Shown: positions 32,636 to 42,510, numbered from the stretch's first letter. The stretch is 64,000 bases of DNA from Lewinellaceae bacterium (GCA_016713985.1 JADJOD010000023.1:62001-126000); one strand, 5' to 3'. A program made the numbers and translations. Notes: generated from the letters alone by a model not told the origin.

Positions 32636-34744
32636 CTATTCCTCCCTTTTTGCCCGAAACACCCCTTCCGGCTGGATAAACGATACGCCGGTTGCTTTGC
32701 CTTTGTCATCCAGGTGAAATTCCACGCTGTAGCCGTTCAGGTCCTTGAGTTTGAATTCCGTGCCCTGAAACGGTTCGAGGGTATAGGTCGGTTGTCCGGC
32801 GAGTTTGGCGTAGAGGGTGGTATTGCGCAGTTCAAACGTGACCGGCGAATCGCCCTCATCGAGTTTGTAATTGCCGGAGAGCGTTTTTAAAAAGACCGGG
32901 TCGGAAAGGCGGCGCGGCGCGGTTTTTTTAAAAACCATATCCGCCGAAAGCGGGTCGAGTACGGAACTCAACTGGTAAACCACACCGTTCTGGTCGGTTT
33001 GAAAATTCAACATCATGCTGATATCCAGTGTTTTATCTTCTACGCGATACACATCGTAATGCCAGTGCTCCATGGGCAGATCGAACGTATTAAATATCAT
33101 GCGTAGGCCTTTGGCGTCCTGCCGGATCTCGATTATTCCGTAACCGGGATGTTCATATTCGCCGGCGTACGCTTCCGGCGCATGGCCCGGCCGGGTACCG
33201 GCGATACGTTTGGGTTCCGGTTTTTTATCCTCTTTTTTCTCTTCCTCTTTTTGCTCGCCCTCGCTATACGTGCGGGCGTACCAGTCGGTCGGTTCCAGGT
33301 TCAGGATCATGTCCGTGGCATAACGCGCCAGCACGGTCGGTACACCCGCGCCATCCTGATTGGCAAGAATGACCAGCCCGAAATCCTTTTCCGGCACGAG
33401 ATACACCAGTGCGCTGAATCCGTCGATGTTGCCGCCGTGTTCCACGACCCGGAGCCCCTTATGGCGATGTACAAACCAGCCCATAGCATAGGAAGGGTCC
33501 GTCAGTTCCGGGTTTTTAGCGGCTCCCAAAGCATTCATCAACATTTGCGGGGTGTGAAGGCGGGTTATTTCTGCGGCACTGATGACCTGATTATCACCCG
33601 TTTTTCCTTCGTTCAGGTGCAGTTTTACCCATTGGAGCATGTCATTTACCGTAGAATTGATGCTGCCGGCCGGGCCGACGGCGTCGATATTGCGGTATTC
33701 CAGCCGGATATTTTCTTTTTGGTCTTTTGTGCGGTAGCCGGTGGCCGCGTCTTTTGAAAGCGCCATGTCTTTCACCGAAAAATTGGAGGTGTTCATGCCC
33801 AGGGGTTGAAAAATCCGGGTTTTTACAAACTCCTCCCAGGTGTTGCCCGAGATACGTTCGGTCAGGTAGCCGGCGGTCATGAACATCAGGTTGTTGTATT
33901 GCCAGGTGGTGCGCAGGCTTTTGTTCGGAGGCAGATATCGCAGGCGATCGAATATTTCCTTTCTGGAAAAAGTGGAGCCATACCACACCAGGTCGTGGCG
34001 CGGCAGGCCGGAGCGGTGGCAAACCAGGTCGACAGGGGTGATCTCGCGTGTTGCAAAATCATCGTAAAGTTTAAAATCGGGCAGATAAGTGACCACAGGT
34101 TTTTCCCAATCCAATTGCCCTTTGTCCGCCAAAATAGCCAGGCAGGCGGCTGTAAATGCCTTGGAACTGGAGCCGATGGCAAATTGGGTATTGGGCGTTA
34201 CCGGCCATTTTTTATCCAGATCGCGGTAACCGAATCCTTCAGCCAGCATCACCTTGCCGTCCTTTACGATGCCAAATCCGAGGCCGGGCGTCAGGCGTTT
34301 TTGGCGAAGTGAATCGGCGAGCTGCCGAAGCGCAGCCACGGCATCCTGCAGGCGTTTTTCTTCGGCGATTTTTTGGGCGGCGCTTTCGCGGGTGAGTTTC
34401 ATGGGAAACGACTGCCCGCCCTGGGTGAAGGTGCCGTCTAATTTTTCCGCCTTTTCGTCAAAATTACCTGAAAAAGAAGCATTTGCAGGTACTTCAGGGA
34501 GTTTGAAACTCATTTTTAGCCCCTCTACTTTCAGGTCGGCGAGTTTCATGTCTTGGGTATTCTGTACCGGAATATCGAGGTCGCCGACCCATTGGCCGTC
34601 CACTTTACTGAGGTCTATCGACAGTTCGAGGTTCATGCCGGGCAATTCGATAGCACCTTTCCATCTGCCGGAATAATCGGTTTGGCCGGTGACGGCCGAG
34701 GTACTGACTAAGAAGGCAATGAAAAGGAAAAATACTTTTTTCAT
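32636..34744 (-). CDS. Exported serine hydrolase, beta-lactamase family (class C / PBP4*-like)
   Basis: This is a 702-aa protein with a signal peptide (MKKVFFLFIAFLVSTSAVTG). Residues about 22-120 form a lipocalin-like beta domain. The serine hydrolase domain (about 140-480) carries the SxxK motif in FAIGSSSKAFTAACLA (about residue 191). The Tyr-x-Asn motif is WQYNNLMFMTAGYL, and the third motif is VVEHGGNIDGFSALVY. The C-terminal 170 residues are beta-rich and of unknown function, following a Lys/Glu linker. Members include D-aminopeptidases, esterases and PBP4*-like enzymes; the exact substrate cannot be told. It is probably periplasmic. Confidence 0.87.
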   Translation of the reverse strand: MKKVFFLFIAFLVSTSAVTGQTDYSGRWKGAIELPGMNLELSIDLSKVDGQWVGDLDIPVQNTQDMKLADLKVEGLKMSFKLPEVPANASFSGNFDEKAEKLDGTFTQGGQSFPMKLTRESAAQKIAEEKRLQDAVAALRQLADSLRQKRLTPGLGFGIVKDGKVMLAEGFGYRDLDKKWPVTPNTQFAIGSSSKAFTAACLAILADKGQLDWEKPVVTYLPDFKLYDDFATREITPVDLVCHRSGLPRHDLVWYGSTFSRKEIFDRLRYLPPNKSLRTTWQYNNLMFMTAGYLTERISGNTWEEFVKTRIFQPLGMNTSNFSVKDMALSKDAATGYRTKDQKENIRLEYRNIDAVGPAGSINSTVNDMLQWVKLHLNEGKTGDNQVISAAEITRLHTPQMLMNALGAAKNPELTDPSYAMGWFVHRHKGLRVVEHGGNIDGFSALVYLVPEKDFGLVILANQDGAGVPTVLARYATDMILNLEPTDWYARTYSEGEQKEEEKKEDKKPEPKRIAGTRPGHAPEAYAGEYEHPGYGIIEIRQDAKGLRMIFNTFDLPMEHWHYDVYRVEDKTLDISMMLNFQTDQNGVVYQLSSVLDPLSADMVFKKTAPRRLSDPVFLKTLSGNYKLDEGDSPVTFELRNTTLYAKLAGQPTYTLEPFQGTEFKLKDLNGYSVEFHLDDKGKATGVSFIQPEGVFRAKREE

Positions 34745-34854
34745 GATTTGCAGTTTTGGTGAAGGATTGTGGTGGCAAACACGACCAAATGTGTGGAAAC
34801 ATACAAAACCCGCGTCAGTTTCTTCGACCGGGGGAGGAAATTTCCGGATGGTTA

Positions 34855-34890
34855 AAAATAAAAAGAGCCACTCCGGGAGGGAATGACTCT
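34855..34890 (-). terminator. rho-independent terminator of the PBP1A gene
   Basis: On the minus strand AGAGTCATTCC pairs with GGAGTGGCTCT (two G-U pairs) and is followed by TTTTTATTTT. It lies directly after the corrected PBP1A stop at 34912. In the uncorrected frame the gene would read into this hairpin and end at 34890, which supports the frameshift interpretation. Confidence 0.75.
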
Positions 34891-34911
34891 TAAAAAATAT
34901 GTGGAACGGCG

Positions 34912-37607
34912 TTATTGCTGCCGTCGTTCGTCTTTGTTGTCGCCCGGCTTCTTTTTATCCTTGTCGTCTTTGGTTTTGTCTTTTTCTTCTTCGGGTTTAT
35001 GGCCGAACAATCGTTTGAACAAACCAGGTTTTTGTCTTTTTCCTCCTCTTTGTCTGCGGGTAATTCTTCCGGATTTGCCCCGCCGCCTTCTCCGCCGGGT
35101 GGCTCGGGCAACATGCTGTTGCCGGTTTTCACCGGTTTGGTATACATGGCGATCATAGAATCCCGCATCACCGAATCCTGGGTATTGATCAGGGTATTGA
35201 AGGAATCCGGGGCGATGCTCACCCAGGGGTAACAACCTACGGCGGAGAGCACTTCGGGTTTCGGTGTGGGAAATTTTTCGGTAAGCAGGCGGCCTAACTT
35301 CTTGTCGTTGGCCACTTTATGCCAAAACCACGCCACAATAGGCAAAGCCATCGCCGAGCCCTGCCCCAGCGACATGGAACGGAATCGCACGGCGGGGCTT
35401 TCTGCGCCCACCCAGGCGCCTGTGACTAATTGTGGGTTAAAACAGACAAACCAGCCGTCCGACTGATTTTGTGTGGTGCCCGTTTTGCCGGCAAAATCGC
35501 CCTGTATGCCGTAGCCGTAGCGCAGGCGGGAACCCGTGCCGTGGTCGATAACATTTTGGAGCATTTTGGTCATGATAGCGGCCTGGTTGGGGGTCATGGC
35601 CGCCACATGCGGGCCGAAATCGGGATTGGACGCCAACTCCGCTTTGTAGTCGTACACCACTTCGGCGTTGCGGTTCATCACTTTCAGCACGGTGATCGGG
35701 TCGGGGCGGACGCCGGCGTTGGCGATGGTGCCGTACACCTTCATCATATCGTACAAATTGATATCCGCGGCACCGAGGCTGATGCCATATTCGCGGGGCA
35801 ATCTGGACGTAACGCCCATTTTTTGGGCCAGGTCGATGGTTTTTTGAATGCCCACTTTTTCGATCAGCTGGGCGGCCACCACGTTTACGGAGCGGGTAAG
35901 CGCACCGGCCATGGAATACCAGCCGCCATATCGCTCGTCGGCGTTGTGCGGCTCCCAGTCAACGATTTTTTTAATTTCATTGGGGAAATAATCGCAGGGC
36001 CGGATGCTATCCTGCAGGGCCGCCGCGTACACGATGGGTTTGAACGTGGAGCCCACTTGCCGGCGGCTGAGGTTGTGGTCGAATTTAAAATGTTTAAAAT
36101 TGATGCCGCCCACCCAGGCCCTGACGTAGCCATTGCGGTGGTCCATGGCCATAAAACCACAATTGAGCAGGCAGAAATAATATCGCACCGAGTCGATCGG
36201 GCTCATGGTGGTATCCACGTCGGCGCCGCCTTTGTTCCAGCCGAATACGGTCATCCGCACCGGTTCTTCAAAGTTTTTCAACGCCTGCTCCTCGCTCATG
36301 CCCGCTTCCTTCAGGGCGTCCCAGCGGGCGCTCGATTTCAGTTGCTGGTCGATCCATTTGTCATCGCCCCAGGGTTTTTCCTTCTTGTAGTTCTTCCAGT
36401 GCTGGTTGAACTGCTTTTGCAACTCCTGCATCTGTTTGTACACCGCCTCTTCCGCGTATTGTTGCATTTTGCTGTGCAGGGTGGTGTATATCTTCAGCCC
36501 GTCGGTGTACAGGTTGTATTTTTCTTCGTCGTCTTTGCGGTATTTTTCGAGAATTTTGGGCATCACATCCGTCCGAAGGTATTCGCGGAAGTAAGTGCCG
36601 AGACCGTCGTTGTTGCTGTCTACGTTGTACCGTTTGGCGCCGACGGGTTTTACACTCAGTTTGTCGTACTCTTCACGGGTCAGGTGGCCGTTTTTGACCA
36701 TTTGTATCAACACCACGTTGCGGCGTTTTTGCGCGTTGTTGGGGTTGCGCACCGGGTTGTAAAACGTCGTGGCCTTGAGCATACCGACCAGCATGGCTGC
36801 CTGGTCGACGGAAAGGTCTTTGGGTTTTTTATTAAAATACTGCCGCGAGGCGACGCTGATCCCGAATACGTCGCCGCCGAAGGGCACGGTGTTCAGGTAA
36901 AGGTTCAGCAGCTCCTGTTTGGTATATACGTGCTCCAGTTTTACGGAGATGAAATTCTCGCGTATTTTATTGATAATCAGGCTTAAACCGGGGATTTTAT
37001 AATTTTTCCGGGGGTACAGGTTTTTGGCCAATTGCTGGCCCAGCGTGGAGCCGCCGCCCAGCCCTTCACCCGACAACAACCCATAACCCACACGCATCCA
37101 GCTCTGAAGGTCGATGCCGCTGTGTTCCAGAAAACGTTTGTCTTCCGTAGCGATCAGGGCATTAATAATGTACGGCGACACATTTTCAATTGAAATGGTC
37201 GTGCGGTTTTCGATATAAAACTTGCCGATAAGGACGCTGTCGACGGTATAAATTTCCGTCGAGTTGGCGGTTTCGATGTTTTTCAATTCATCGTACGACG
37301 GCAATCTGCCGAACAAACCGATCCATACGCCGAAAATGAGGAAAAGCAGAAAATAAAAGCCCCATTTGATCACCCGGCCGGTCCAACTGAGGATACCACC
37401 CGCCGTCGGGAAACGCTGGCGGAAGTTGGCCCAATAACGCCGGACCGGTTCGGTGAGCCGGGCCCAGGCATTGGTGACCGGCGCCAGAAACGCCCTGGCG
37501 GGCGCCGTGACTTCCAACCACTTTGCACGCGCCGGCGCCGTGAAACGAACAATCGTTTCGCGGGCGGATTGGAGACTATTATTCAGAGACTTCAAAAAAT
37601 CGCGCAT
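34912..37607 (-). CDS. Penicillin-binding protein 1A (bifunctional transglycosylase/transpeptidase)
   Basis: This is about 898 aa after correction. A membrane helix (about 81-100) precedes the GT51 domain, with ATEDKRFLEHSGIDLQSWMR and GGGSTLGQQLAKNLY. The transpeptidase domain has SRRQVGSTFKPI (SxxK), TRSVNVVAAQ (SxN) and FAGKTGTTQNQSDGWF (KTG). It polymerises and crosslinks peptidoglycan in the periplasm. The uncorrected frame runs to 34890 and ends VPHIF. However, at the T run 35029-35033 one base appears missing: the other frame gives KPGLFKRLFGHKPEEEKDK and a charged tail ending at 34912. With one base added the span is a multiple of three, and the terminator then lies outside the gene. 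Confidence 0.93.
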
Positions 37608-37655
37608 AAAACATTCCCAAAAGAGTGCGCGAAGGTATCAAAAATTAGCGGTGAT

Positions 37656-39713
37656 TTACATCTGATATTTCACTTCCTTCATCTCTGGCTGCTCCAGCTT
37701 GATACTCTCAAATACTTCTTGCTCCGCGCCGGGCGCTTCACGTGGCGCGGGCGCCGGCTCCAGCAGGGCAACATGCTCGTCGAACCAGGCCAGCATTTGC
37801 TCCACGGATATTTGTGGGCCGTTTGCATCTTCAAATTTTCCCAAATCCTTGATACCCAGCACGTCGGCGCCGAGGTATTGCCCGAGTTGGTAGTACGATT
37901 CCCACTGGATTTCGTCAAAAAACTGGTCGCTGGTGGATTCGTGCGGGAAGTCGGGGTGATAGACTTTATACTTGTATGTACCATATTTCAGGTAGTCCTC
38001 TTTTTCGGACAAATAGGGTTTGCCCGCCGGCGCCAGCACGGAGGATTTAACATAAATGAAGGTGCCCGTTTTTTTCGGCTCGTCGAAGTTGATGATCAAC
38101 GTCTCCTCCTTTCCGGTTGCCGGGTCGATTATTTTTTCGTCCTCCCACCACTGATAAATATCGGCAACCGCAAATCGTTTTTTGGAATACACCTGCGATG
38201 GGCGCGGGCGGATCAGCTCCTCCGGCTGATCGTCGGGGCGGAAACGGATTTCGAGCCCCAGTTCGTTGCGGGCCCGGATGATCAGGTTGTTGAGTTCGGC
38301 AAAAGAGTACATCCGGTCTTCTCCGGCGTCGACGGAAACGACCAGCCGGCAGCCGCGGCGCAGCAGTTCGTATACCCCCAGGTTTTCGATATGGCCGCCG
38401 TCAGAAATATTGATCATCTTGTTACTCAGGCCGATACGCCCCATGAGTTCTTTGAAAAAATAGATCGGCCACCACACGATCGCGTAACTTTTCACGAGGG
38501 TAATGGGGTTGGAAATCCAGAAGCCGAGGCGCGCATTGAACAAGGTCATCAGTACGCTGAGCAACTTGTTGGAGTAATTGCCGAGGCCGGGGTTCACCGC
38601 CGCTGCCGATATGGTGACTGCTGCGGGCAGGGTCATTTTCCGGTAATCCACGTAGCGGTCGGTGGGCACATAACAGGTGAGTTTGGAACCGCAGAAGAGC
38701 GGGCTGAGCAGGAAATAATCGCTGGCTTTGGAGCCTTTGAATTTATCGCCGCCACCCGGGTTTTGCAGGTTCAGGCAGGTATTGATCAGTGGGTACGGCG
38801 CGATAAAGGCCTTTTTATCGGCGGCTTGTGCGTCAAAAACGTCTTTGAGTGCCATGTTCCTGTATTTGCCGGAAAAGCGCAAAAAAAGATCGGCCAGCTG
38901 CTTCCGGTAGAAGCGGTGAAAACTCAGCGCATTCGGGTTGGTGAAAAAACCCAGTACAAAAAGCAAAACGGCGTTGATGCCGTAATTCACCAACACGGAA
39001 TCGGAGAGGCGGTCGCCGGCTTTTACCCCGGCCAACAGTATCCAGCCGTAAAGAATCAGGCCGATCAGGGCCATAGCGGATTCTATTTTGTTGAATTGTT
39101 TGGAAACGCTGAGGTTAAAATTGAGCGCAATATTGGTGACAAAATGCAGCAGCATCAGGCCGCCCGCGATCAGGAGTGCCCACCATCCGCCGCCAAATGC
39201 AAAATTCGAGGTGTCGGCAACGGGATTGCCCGTAAAACCGATTACGATGGTGTAAATATAGTAGATGATCCCGCCCACAATGACGGGACTGATCAGGCTC
39301 ATCAGCCAACTGACAACAAATGCCACTGAAATCAAAAAGGTATTCCCGATCTTCCAAATACCCTGGCCGGGGGTGAAATATTCCCCGTGTTTTCGCATGG
39401 CGGCGATGTGTTCGTCGGTAAAAAGTTTGGTAAAATCGCCCGTTTCTTTGGCCGTGGCCTGTATGTACGAGTGGGTGAACCCACCACCCGAAACGGTGCT
39501 GAGGTAGTCGGCTTTTTGTAAAATGCCGAATTTGTTCAGCGTTTTTAAAAAACCGAGGTTGATCGTCGCTGAACGGATACCACCGCCGGAAAGGGCGATC
39601 CCGAACCAGTTTTCTTGTTCCGGCGTCCCGTGTTGCTGCTGTAATTTTTCCCGGCGCAGACGCAGTTGTTCTTTTTCACGCCGGATAACTTCCTTAAATG
39701 ACAAGGTGCTCAT
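37656..39713 (-). CDS. Patatin/cPLA2-like phospholipase with inserted membrane segments
   Basis: This is a 685-aa protein. NWFGIALSGGGIRSATINLG (about 36-55) is the oxyanion glycine stretch, and DYLSTVSGGGFTHSY (about 69-83) carries the nucleophile serine. MINISDGGHIENLGVYELLR (about 430-450) holds the catalytic Asp (DGG). Between Ser and Asp lie four or five hydrophobic helices (FLISVAFVVSWLMSLISPVI, GGWWALLIAGGLMLLHFVTN, MALIGLILYGWILLAG, NAVLLFVLGFF), so the hydrolase is split by a membrane module. The Ser-Asp dyad appears intact. It would deacylate phospholipids at a membrane; the physiological role is unknown. Large octamer arrays lie upstream. Confidence 0.82.
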   Translation of the reverse strand: MSTLSFKEVIRREKEQLRLRREKLQQQHGTPEQENWFGIALSGGGIRSATINLGFLKTLNKFGILQKADYLSTVSGGGFTHSYIQATAKETGDFTKLFTDEHIAAMRKHGEYFTPGQGIWKIGNTFLISVAFVVSWLMSLISPVIVGGIIYYIYTIVIGFTGNPVADTSNFAFGGGWWALLIAGGLMLLHFVTNIALNFNLSVSKQFNKIESAMALIGLILYGWILLAGVKAGDRLSDSVLVNYGINAVLLFVLGFFTNPNALSFHRFYRKQLADLFLRFSGKYRNMALKDVFDAQAADKKAFIAPYPLINTCLNLQNPGGGDKFKGSKASDYFLLSPLFCGSKLTCYVPTDRYVDYRKMTLPAAVTISAAAVNPGLGNYSNKLLSVLMTLFNARLGFWISNPITLVKSYAIVWWPIYFFKELMGRIGLSNKMINISDGGHIENLGVYELLRRGCRLVVSVDAGEDRMYSFAELNNLIIRARNELGLEIRFRPDDQPEELIRPRPSQVYSKKRFAVADIYQWWEDEKIIDPATGKEETLIINFDEPKKTGTFIYVKSSVLAPAGKPYLSEKEDYLKYGTYKYKVYHPDFPHESTSDQFFDEIQWESYYQLGQYLGADVLGIKDLGKFEDANGPQISVEQMLAWFDEHVALLEPAPAPREAPGAEQEVFESIKLEQPEMKEVKYQM

Positions 39714-39718
39714 CGTTC

Positions 39719-39858
39719 AAATGGTTTAAAGGTTTCAGGGTTTAAAGGTTTCAGAGGGTTTAAAGGTTTCAGAGGTTTAAAGGTTTCAGAGGGTTTAAAG
39801 GTTTCAGAGGTTTAAAGGTTTCAGGGTCTCAGGGGGGGTCAGGGTTTCAGGGGGGTGA
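39719..39858 (+). repeat. octamer-type tandem array, left arm
   Basis: GGTTTAAA and GGTTTCAG alternate with occasional added A or G, for about 14 units, then degenerate into G-rich GTTTCAGGGG copies. The right arm at 40129-40300 is the reverse-complement type (CTGAAACC). The array begins 6 nt upstream of the patatin-like gene start, so it lies in its 5' leader or promoter region. Confidence 0.9.
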
Positions 39859-40128
39859 GTAGTGTTTTTCGGTTGTAGCGGCAAGAACAAATTAACTGAA
39901 AACATTTTCCACGTGCGTTGATTATTGCCGATCGAAATTTTATATTATTGGTTATCAGGCAGTTATTCATCGAACGATTGAAAGCCATTTGATGAACAGG
40001 TTTCTACTTATATGAAAATGAAGGGGTTACAAGAATGGATCAAATCTGCAAAGTGTTTTTACCTTGCAGCAAAAATAGAATTACCCCACGAATCTTGTTT
40101 TATTATTCCAATAAAAACCCGGAGTCAA
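39859..40128. other. AT-rich spacer between two inverted octamer arrays
   Basis: These 270 nt hold no recognisable gene. A 45-codon frame at 40012-40149 exists but runs into the array, shows no similarity and is not called. Promoters for the divergent phospholipase and nadK genes should lie here or in the arrays; no clear consensus was found. Confidence 0.5.
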
Positions 40129-40300
40129 CCCTGCAACCTTGCCCCCTGAAACCCTCTGAAACCTTACCCCCCTGAAACCCTGAAACCCTCTGAAACCTTT
40201 ACCCCCCGAAACCCCTGAAACCCTCTGAAACCCTTACCCCCTGAAACCCTGAAACCCTCTGAAACCTTGAAACCCTTAAACCCTTGATACCTTTAAACCC
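40129..40300 (+). repeat. octamer-type tandem array, right arm
   Basis: About 20 units of CCCTGAAA, CTCTGAAA and variants run through this stretch. It is the reverse-complement counterpart of the array at 39719-39858, with more C-run variants. It ends 7 nt before the nadK ATG at 40308, so the nadK ribosome-binding region is repeat-derived. Confidence 0.9.
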
Positions 40301-40307
40301 CCTGCAA

Positions 40308-41189
40308 ATGCAAGTTGTCGTATTCGGGAAATTATACAAGGAAAAAGACCTGCCTTATATCCAGGCCTTATTCGATGCGTTGCACGAAGAAGGCATCACT
40401 GTTTATGTGTACACGCCCTACCTGGAAGCACTGGAAAACAAAGTAAAAATCCCCGATCCATACGCGGCTTTCGACGATTTCCGCGCTTTCCGGGTCCATA
40501 ATATCGACTGTGTGATCGTCCTGGGTGGCGACGGCACCATGCTCAACGCCGTGACGCTGGTGCGCAATTCCGGGGTGCCCATGCTCGGGATCAACCTCGG
40601 GCGGATGGGATTCCTCGCCAGCATCGAGAAAAAACACATCCGGCAGTCCATAGAAAAACTCCGGCGCGGGCAGTATACCATCCAAGAGCGCGCGATGTTG
40701 TACCTGGAGAGCAACCCCGAATTGTTCGGCGATATTCCTTTCGCGCTCAACGACTGCACGCTGCTCAAGCGCGACACCTCCTCGATGATCACCATACACG
40801 CCTTCCTCAACGGCGACTATCTCAATTCCTATTGGGCCGACGGGATCATCATCGCGACGCCCACCGGCAGCACGGGTTATTCGCTCAGCTGCGGTGGCCC
40901 CGTGGTATTTCCCGGATCGGGCAATTTTGTACTCACGCCTGTAGCGCCGCACAACCTGAACGTGCGCCCGATTGTCATTTCGGATTCGTCGGTGATCTCT
41001 TTTGAAGTGGAGGGACGGGGCGAAAACTTCATTTGCACGCTCGATTCCCGTTTCGAACTCATTCACGCCCATCATCAATTGGCCGTTCGGAAAAACGATT
41101 TTCCGATCCGGTTGATTCAATTGCAGGATATTACGTTTCTCACCACCATCCGGGAAAAATTAGGCTGGGGAGAAGACATTCGAAATTGA
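40308..41189 (+). CDS. nadK: NAD kinase
   Basis: This is a 293-aa protein. CVIVLGGDGTMLNAVTLVRN (about 67-86) has the GGDG catalytic motif. PMLGINLGRMGFLASIEKKH, the Asn-Asp of FALNDCTLLKRDTSSM, and IIIATPTGSTGYSLSCGGPV match NAD kinases. It phosphorylates NAD to NADP in the cytoplasm, using ATP or polyphosphate. The ATG at 40308 gives the usual MQVVVFGKLY start; the earlier in-frame start at 40284 lies in repeat sequence and is rejected. It converges on the paa operon. Confidence 0.95.
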   Translation: MQVVVFGKLYKEKDLPYIQALFDALHEEGITVYVYTPYLEALENKVKIPDPYAAFDDFRAFRVHNIDCVIVLGGDGTMLNAVTLVRNSGVPMLGINLGRMGFLASIEKKHIRQSIEKLRRGQYTIQERAMLYLESNPELFGDIPFALNDCTLLKRDTSSMITIHAFLNGDYLNSYWADGIIIATPTGSTGYSLSCGGPVVFPGSGNFVLTPVAPHNLNVRPIVISDSSVISFEVEGRGENFICTLDSRFELIHAHHQLAVRKNDFPIRLIQLQDITFLTTIREKLGWGEDIRN

Positions 41190-41201
41190 AGCCGCCGCAC
41201 C

Positions 41202-41724
41202 TCAGAAGTGTTTGAAGTATTCAAACGGCTCTCTACAACTCGCACACATACAATGCTTTGCATCCCGTCGAGCCAAACTGGCTCCGCAGGGTTGTATTTT
41301 TCGAGCCACAATGCGGGCATGGTACTACCGGTTCTTTCAGCGGGTCATCGCCGGCAGCCGGTTTCACCGGAGGAGCGATACCGTATTTTCGAAGCCGGTC
41401 CAGTGCTTCGGGAGCAATCCAGTCCGTCGTCCAGGCCGGGCTGTACACCGTTTCCACAACCACATCGTCAAACCCCATATCGTGCATGGCTGCTTTTATC
41501 TCTGCCATAAAAAGCTGCATGGCCGGGCACCCCGTATAAGTAGGCGTAATGATGATACGGAGTTGTTCGCGGCAGTATCGCACCGCGCGTACAACCCCCA
41601 GTTCGGTGATGCTGATGACAGGAATTTCCGGATCGGGAATAAGCGACAGGCGTTCCCAGACAAGTTCTTCAATGTCACCGTTGTCCGGCATATTGAATTT
41701 TGTGTTGATTAGAAGCATCTCCAT
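41202..41724 (-). CDS. paaD: Phenylacetate-CoA epoxidase maturation subunit PaaD (PaaJ), frameshift near C-terminus
   Basis: The protein is about 173 aa after correction. VWERLSLIPDPEIPVISITE then LGVVRAV is the DUF59/MIP18 motif, followed by ITPTYTGCPAMQLF. The C-terminal zinc ribbon starts with VPCPHCGSKNTTLRSQFGST and should end CxxC. The uncorrected frame ends at 41233 as ALYVCEL, losing the second pair. In the next frame CREPFEYFKHF and a TGA at 41202 follow, so a small indel lies at about 41237-41241. PaaD helps assemble iron-sulphur or diiron sites of the PaaABCE multicomponent oxygenase. It is the last gene of the operon. Confidence 0.87.
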
Positions 41725-41749
41725 ACCAAAGATTTTTTATGACACGGAT

Positions 41750-42508
41750 TTACCACGCAGCACCGGGAAATGCCCGTTGCAGGTATTGCATTTCAGCCAG
41801 CAAGTGGCCAAGTTGTTCGCCGTGACGGCCGTTTCGCCCTCCGGTTGCAGCGTGGCTCGCAGGCGGTTCCGGTACGGATGCCTGGCGAAGATCCTTGCGC
41901 ACGGATTCGAGCCACGGCTCCCGGAGCGAGGCCGGGTTGGGGATTATTCCGGCGGCGGCGAGGATTGATTCCACCTCGTCGCTTTCAAACAATTCCCCGG
42001 CATATTTCCACAATTCATTGACGGCAGCCGTCAGGCGCGAGTGGCTTTCTTCCGTACCGAGTCCGAGGCGAAACACCCAGTTGCGGCTGTGTCGCTGGTG
42101 ATAGAGGGTTTCTTTCAGGAAACGGGAAGCCATTCCCGCCAGGGTTTCATCCTTGCTGCTACGCAGGTGATCGTACAAAAGGCATTGGTACGTATCGATC
42201 ATAAACTGGCGGACGATCACAAAGGCAAAATCTGTATTCGGCTGTTCGGCAAGCAACAGGTTGTAATATTCCCACTCCGGGCGCAGGTACGCGAGATCAT
42301 CACCCGTACGGCCCAGGCCTTCCAACGTGCCTGCATAGTCGAGCAGGGCTTCCGCCTGGCCGATGTGGTCGAGTGCAATATTGGTCAGCGCGATATCTTC
42401 CTCCAGCATGGGCCCGCGGCTGCACATTTCAGAAAGGCGGTGCCCAAGGATCAGGTTGGTATCTCCCAACCGGAGGTTATACCGGAACAAGGCTTGTTGT
42501 GTATCCAT
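41750..42508 (-). CDS. paaC: 1,2-phenylacetyl-CoA epoxidase subunit PaaC
   Basis: This is a 252-aa helical protein. FRYNLRLGDTNLILGHRLSE, ALTNIALDHIGQAEALLDYA and RQFMIDTYQCLLYDHLRSSK match PaaC, the structural subunit that pairs with catalytic PaaA. PaaC has the ferritin-like fold but no functional diiron site. Together they epoxidise phenylacetyl-CoA. It lies 2 nt downstream of paaB and 25 nt upstream of paaD. No frame damage is seen. Confidence 0.94.
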   Translation of the reverse strand: MDTQQALFRYNLRLGDTNLILGHRLSEMCSRGPMLEEDIALTNIALDHIGQAEALLDYAGTLEGLGRTGDDLAYLRPEWEYYNLLLAEQPNTDFAFVIVRQFMIDTYQCLLYDHLRSSKDETLAGMASRFLKETLYHQRHSRNWVFRLGLGTEESHSRLTAAVNELWKYAGELFESDEVESILAAAGIIPNPASLREPWLESVRKDLRQASVPEPPASHAATGGRNGRHGEQLGHLLAEMQYLQRAFPGAAW

Positions 42509-42510
42509 GA

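Noticed and set aside
35430..36986. 518-codon frame on the plus strand
   Set aside because: It is antisense to the PBP1A gene; the GC-rich codon pattern leaves the opposite strand open.
34890..37607. PBP1A ending at 34890
   Set aside because: That frame runs through a terminator hairpin, while the alternative frame gives a plausible charged tail and stops before it.
37569..39329. 586-codon frame on the plus strand
   Set aside because: It is antisense to the phospholipase gene, which has full family motifs in its own frame.
40012..40149. 45-codon open frame in the spacer between the octamer arrays
   Set aside because: It has no recognisable motif and its last part is read from repeat units.
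41233..41724. PaaD taken as complete at 41233
   Set aside because: The zinc ribbon would lack its second cysteine pair, and the missing part is present in the next frame.
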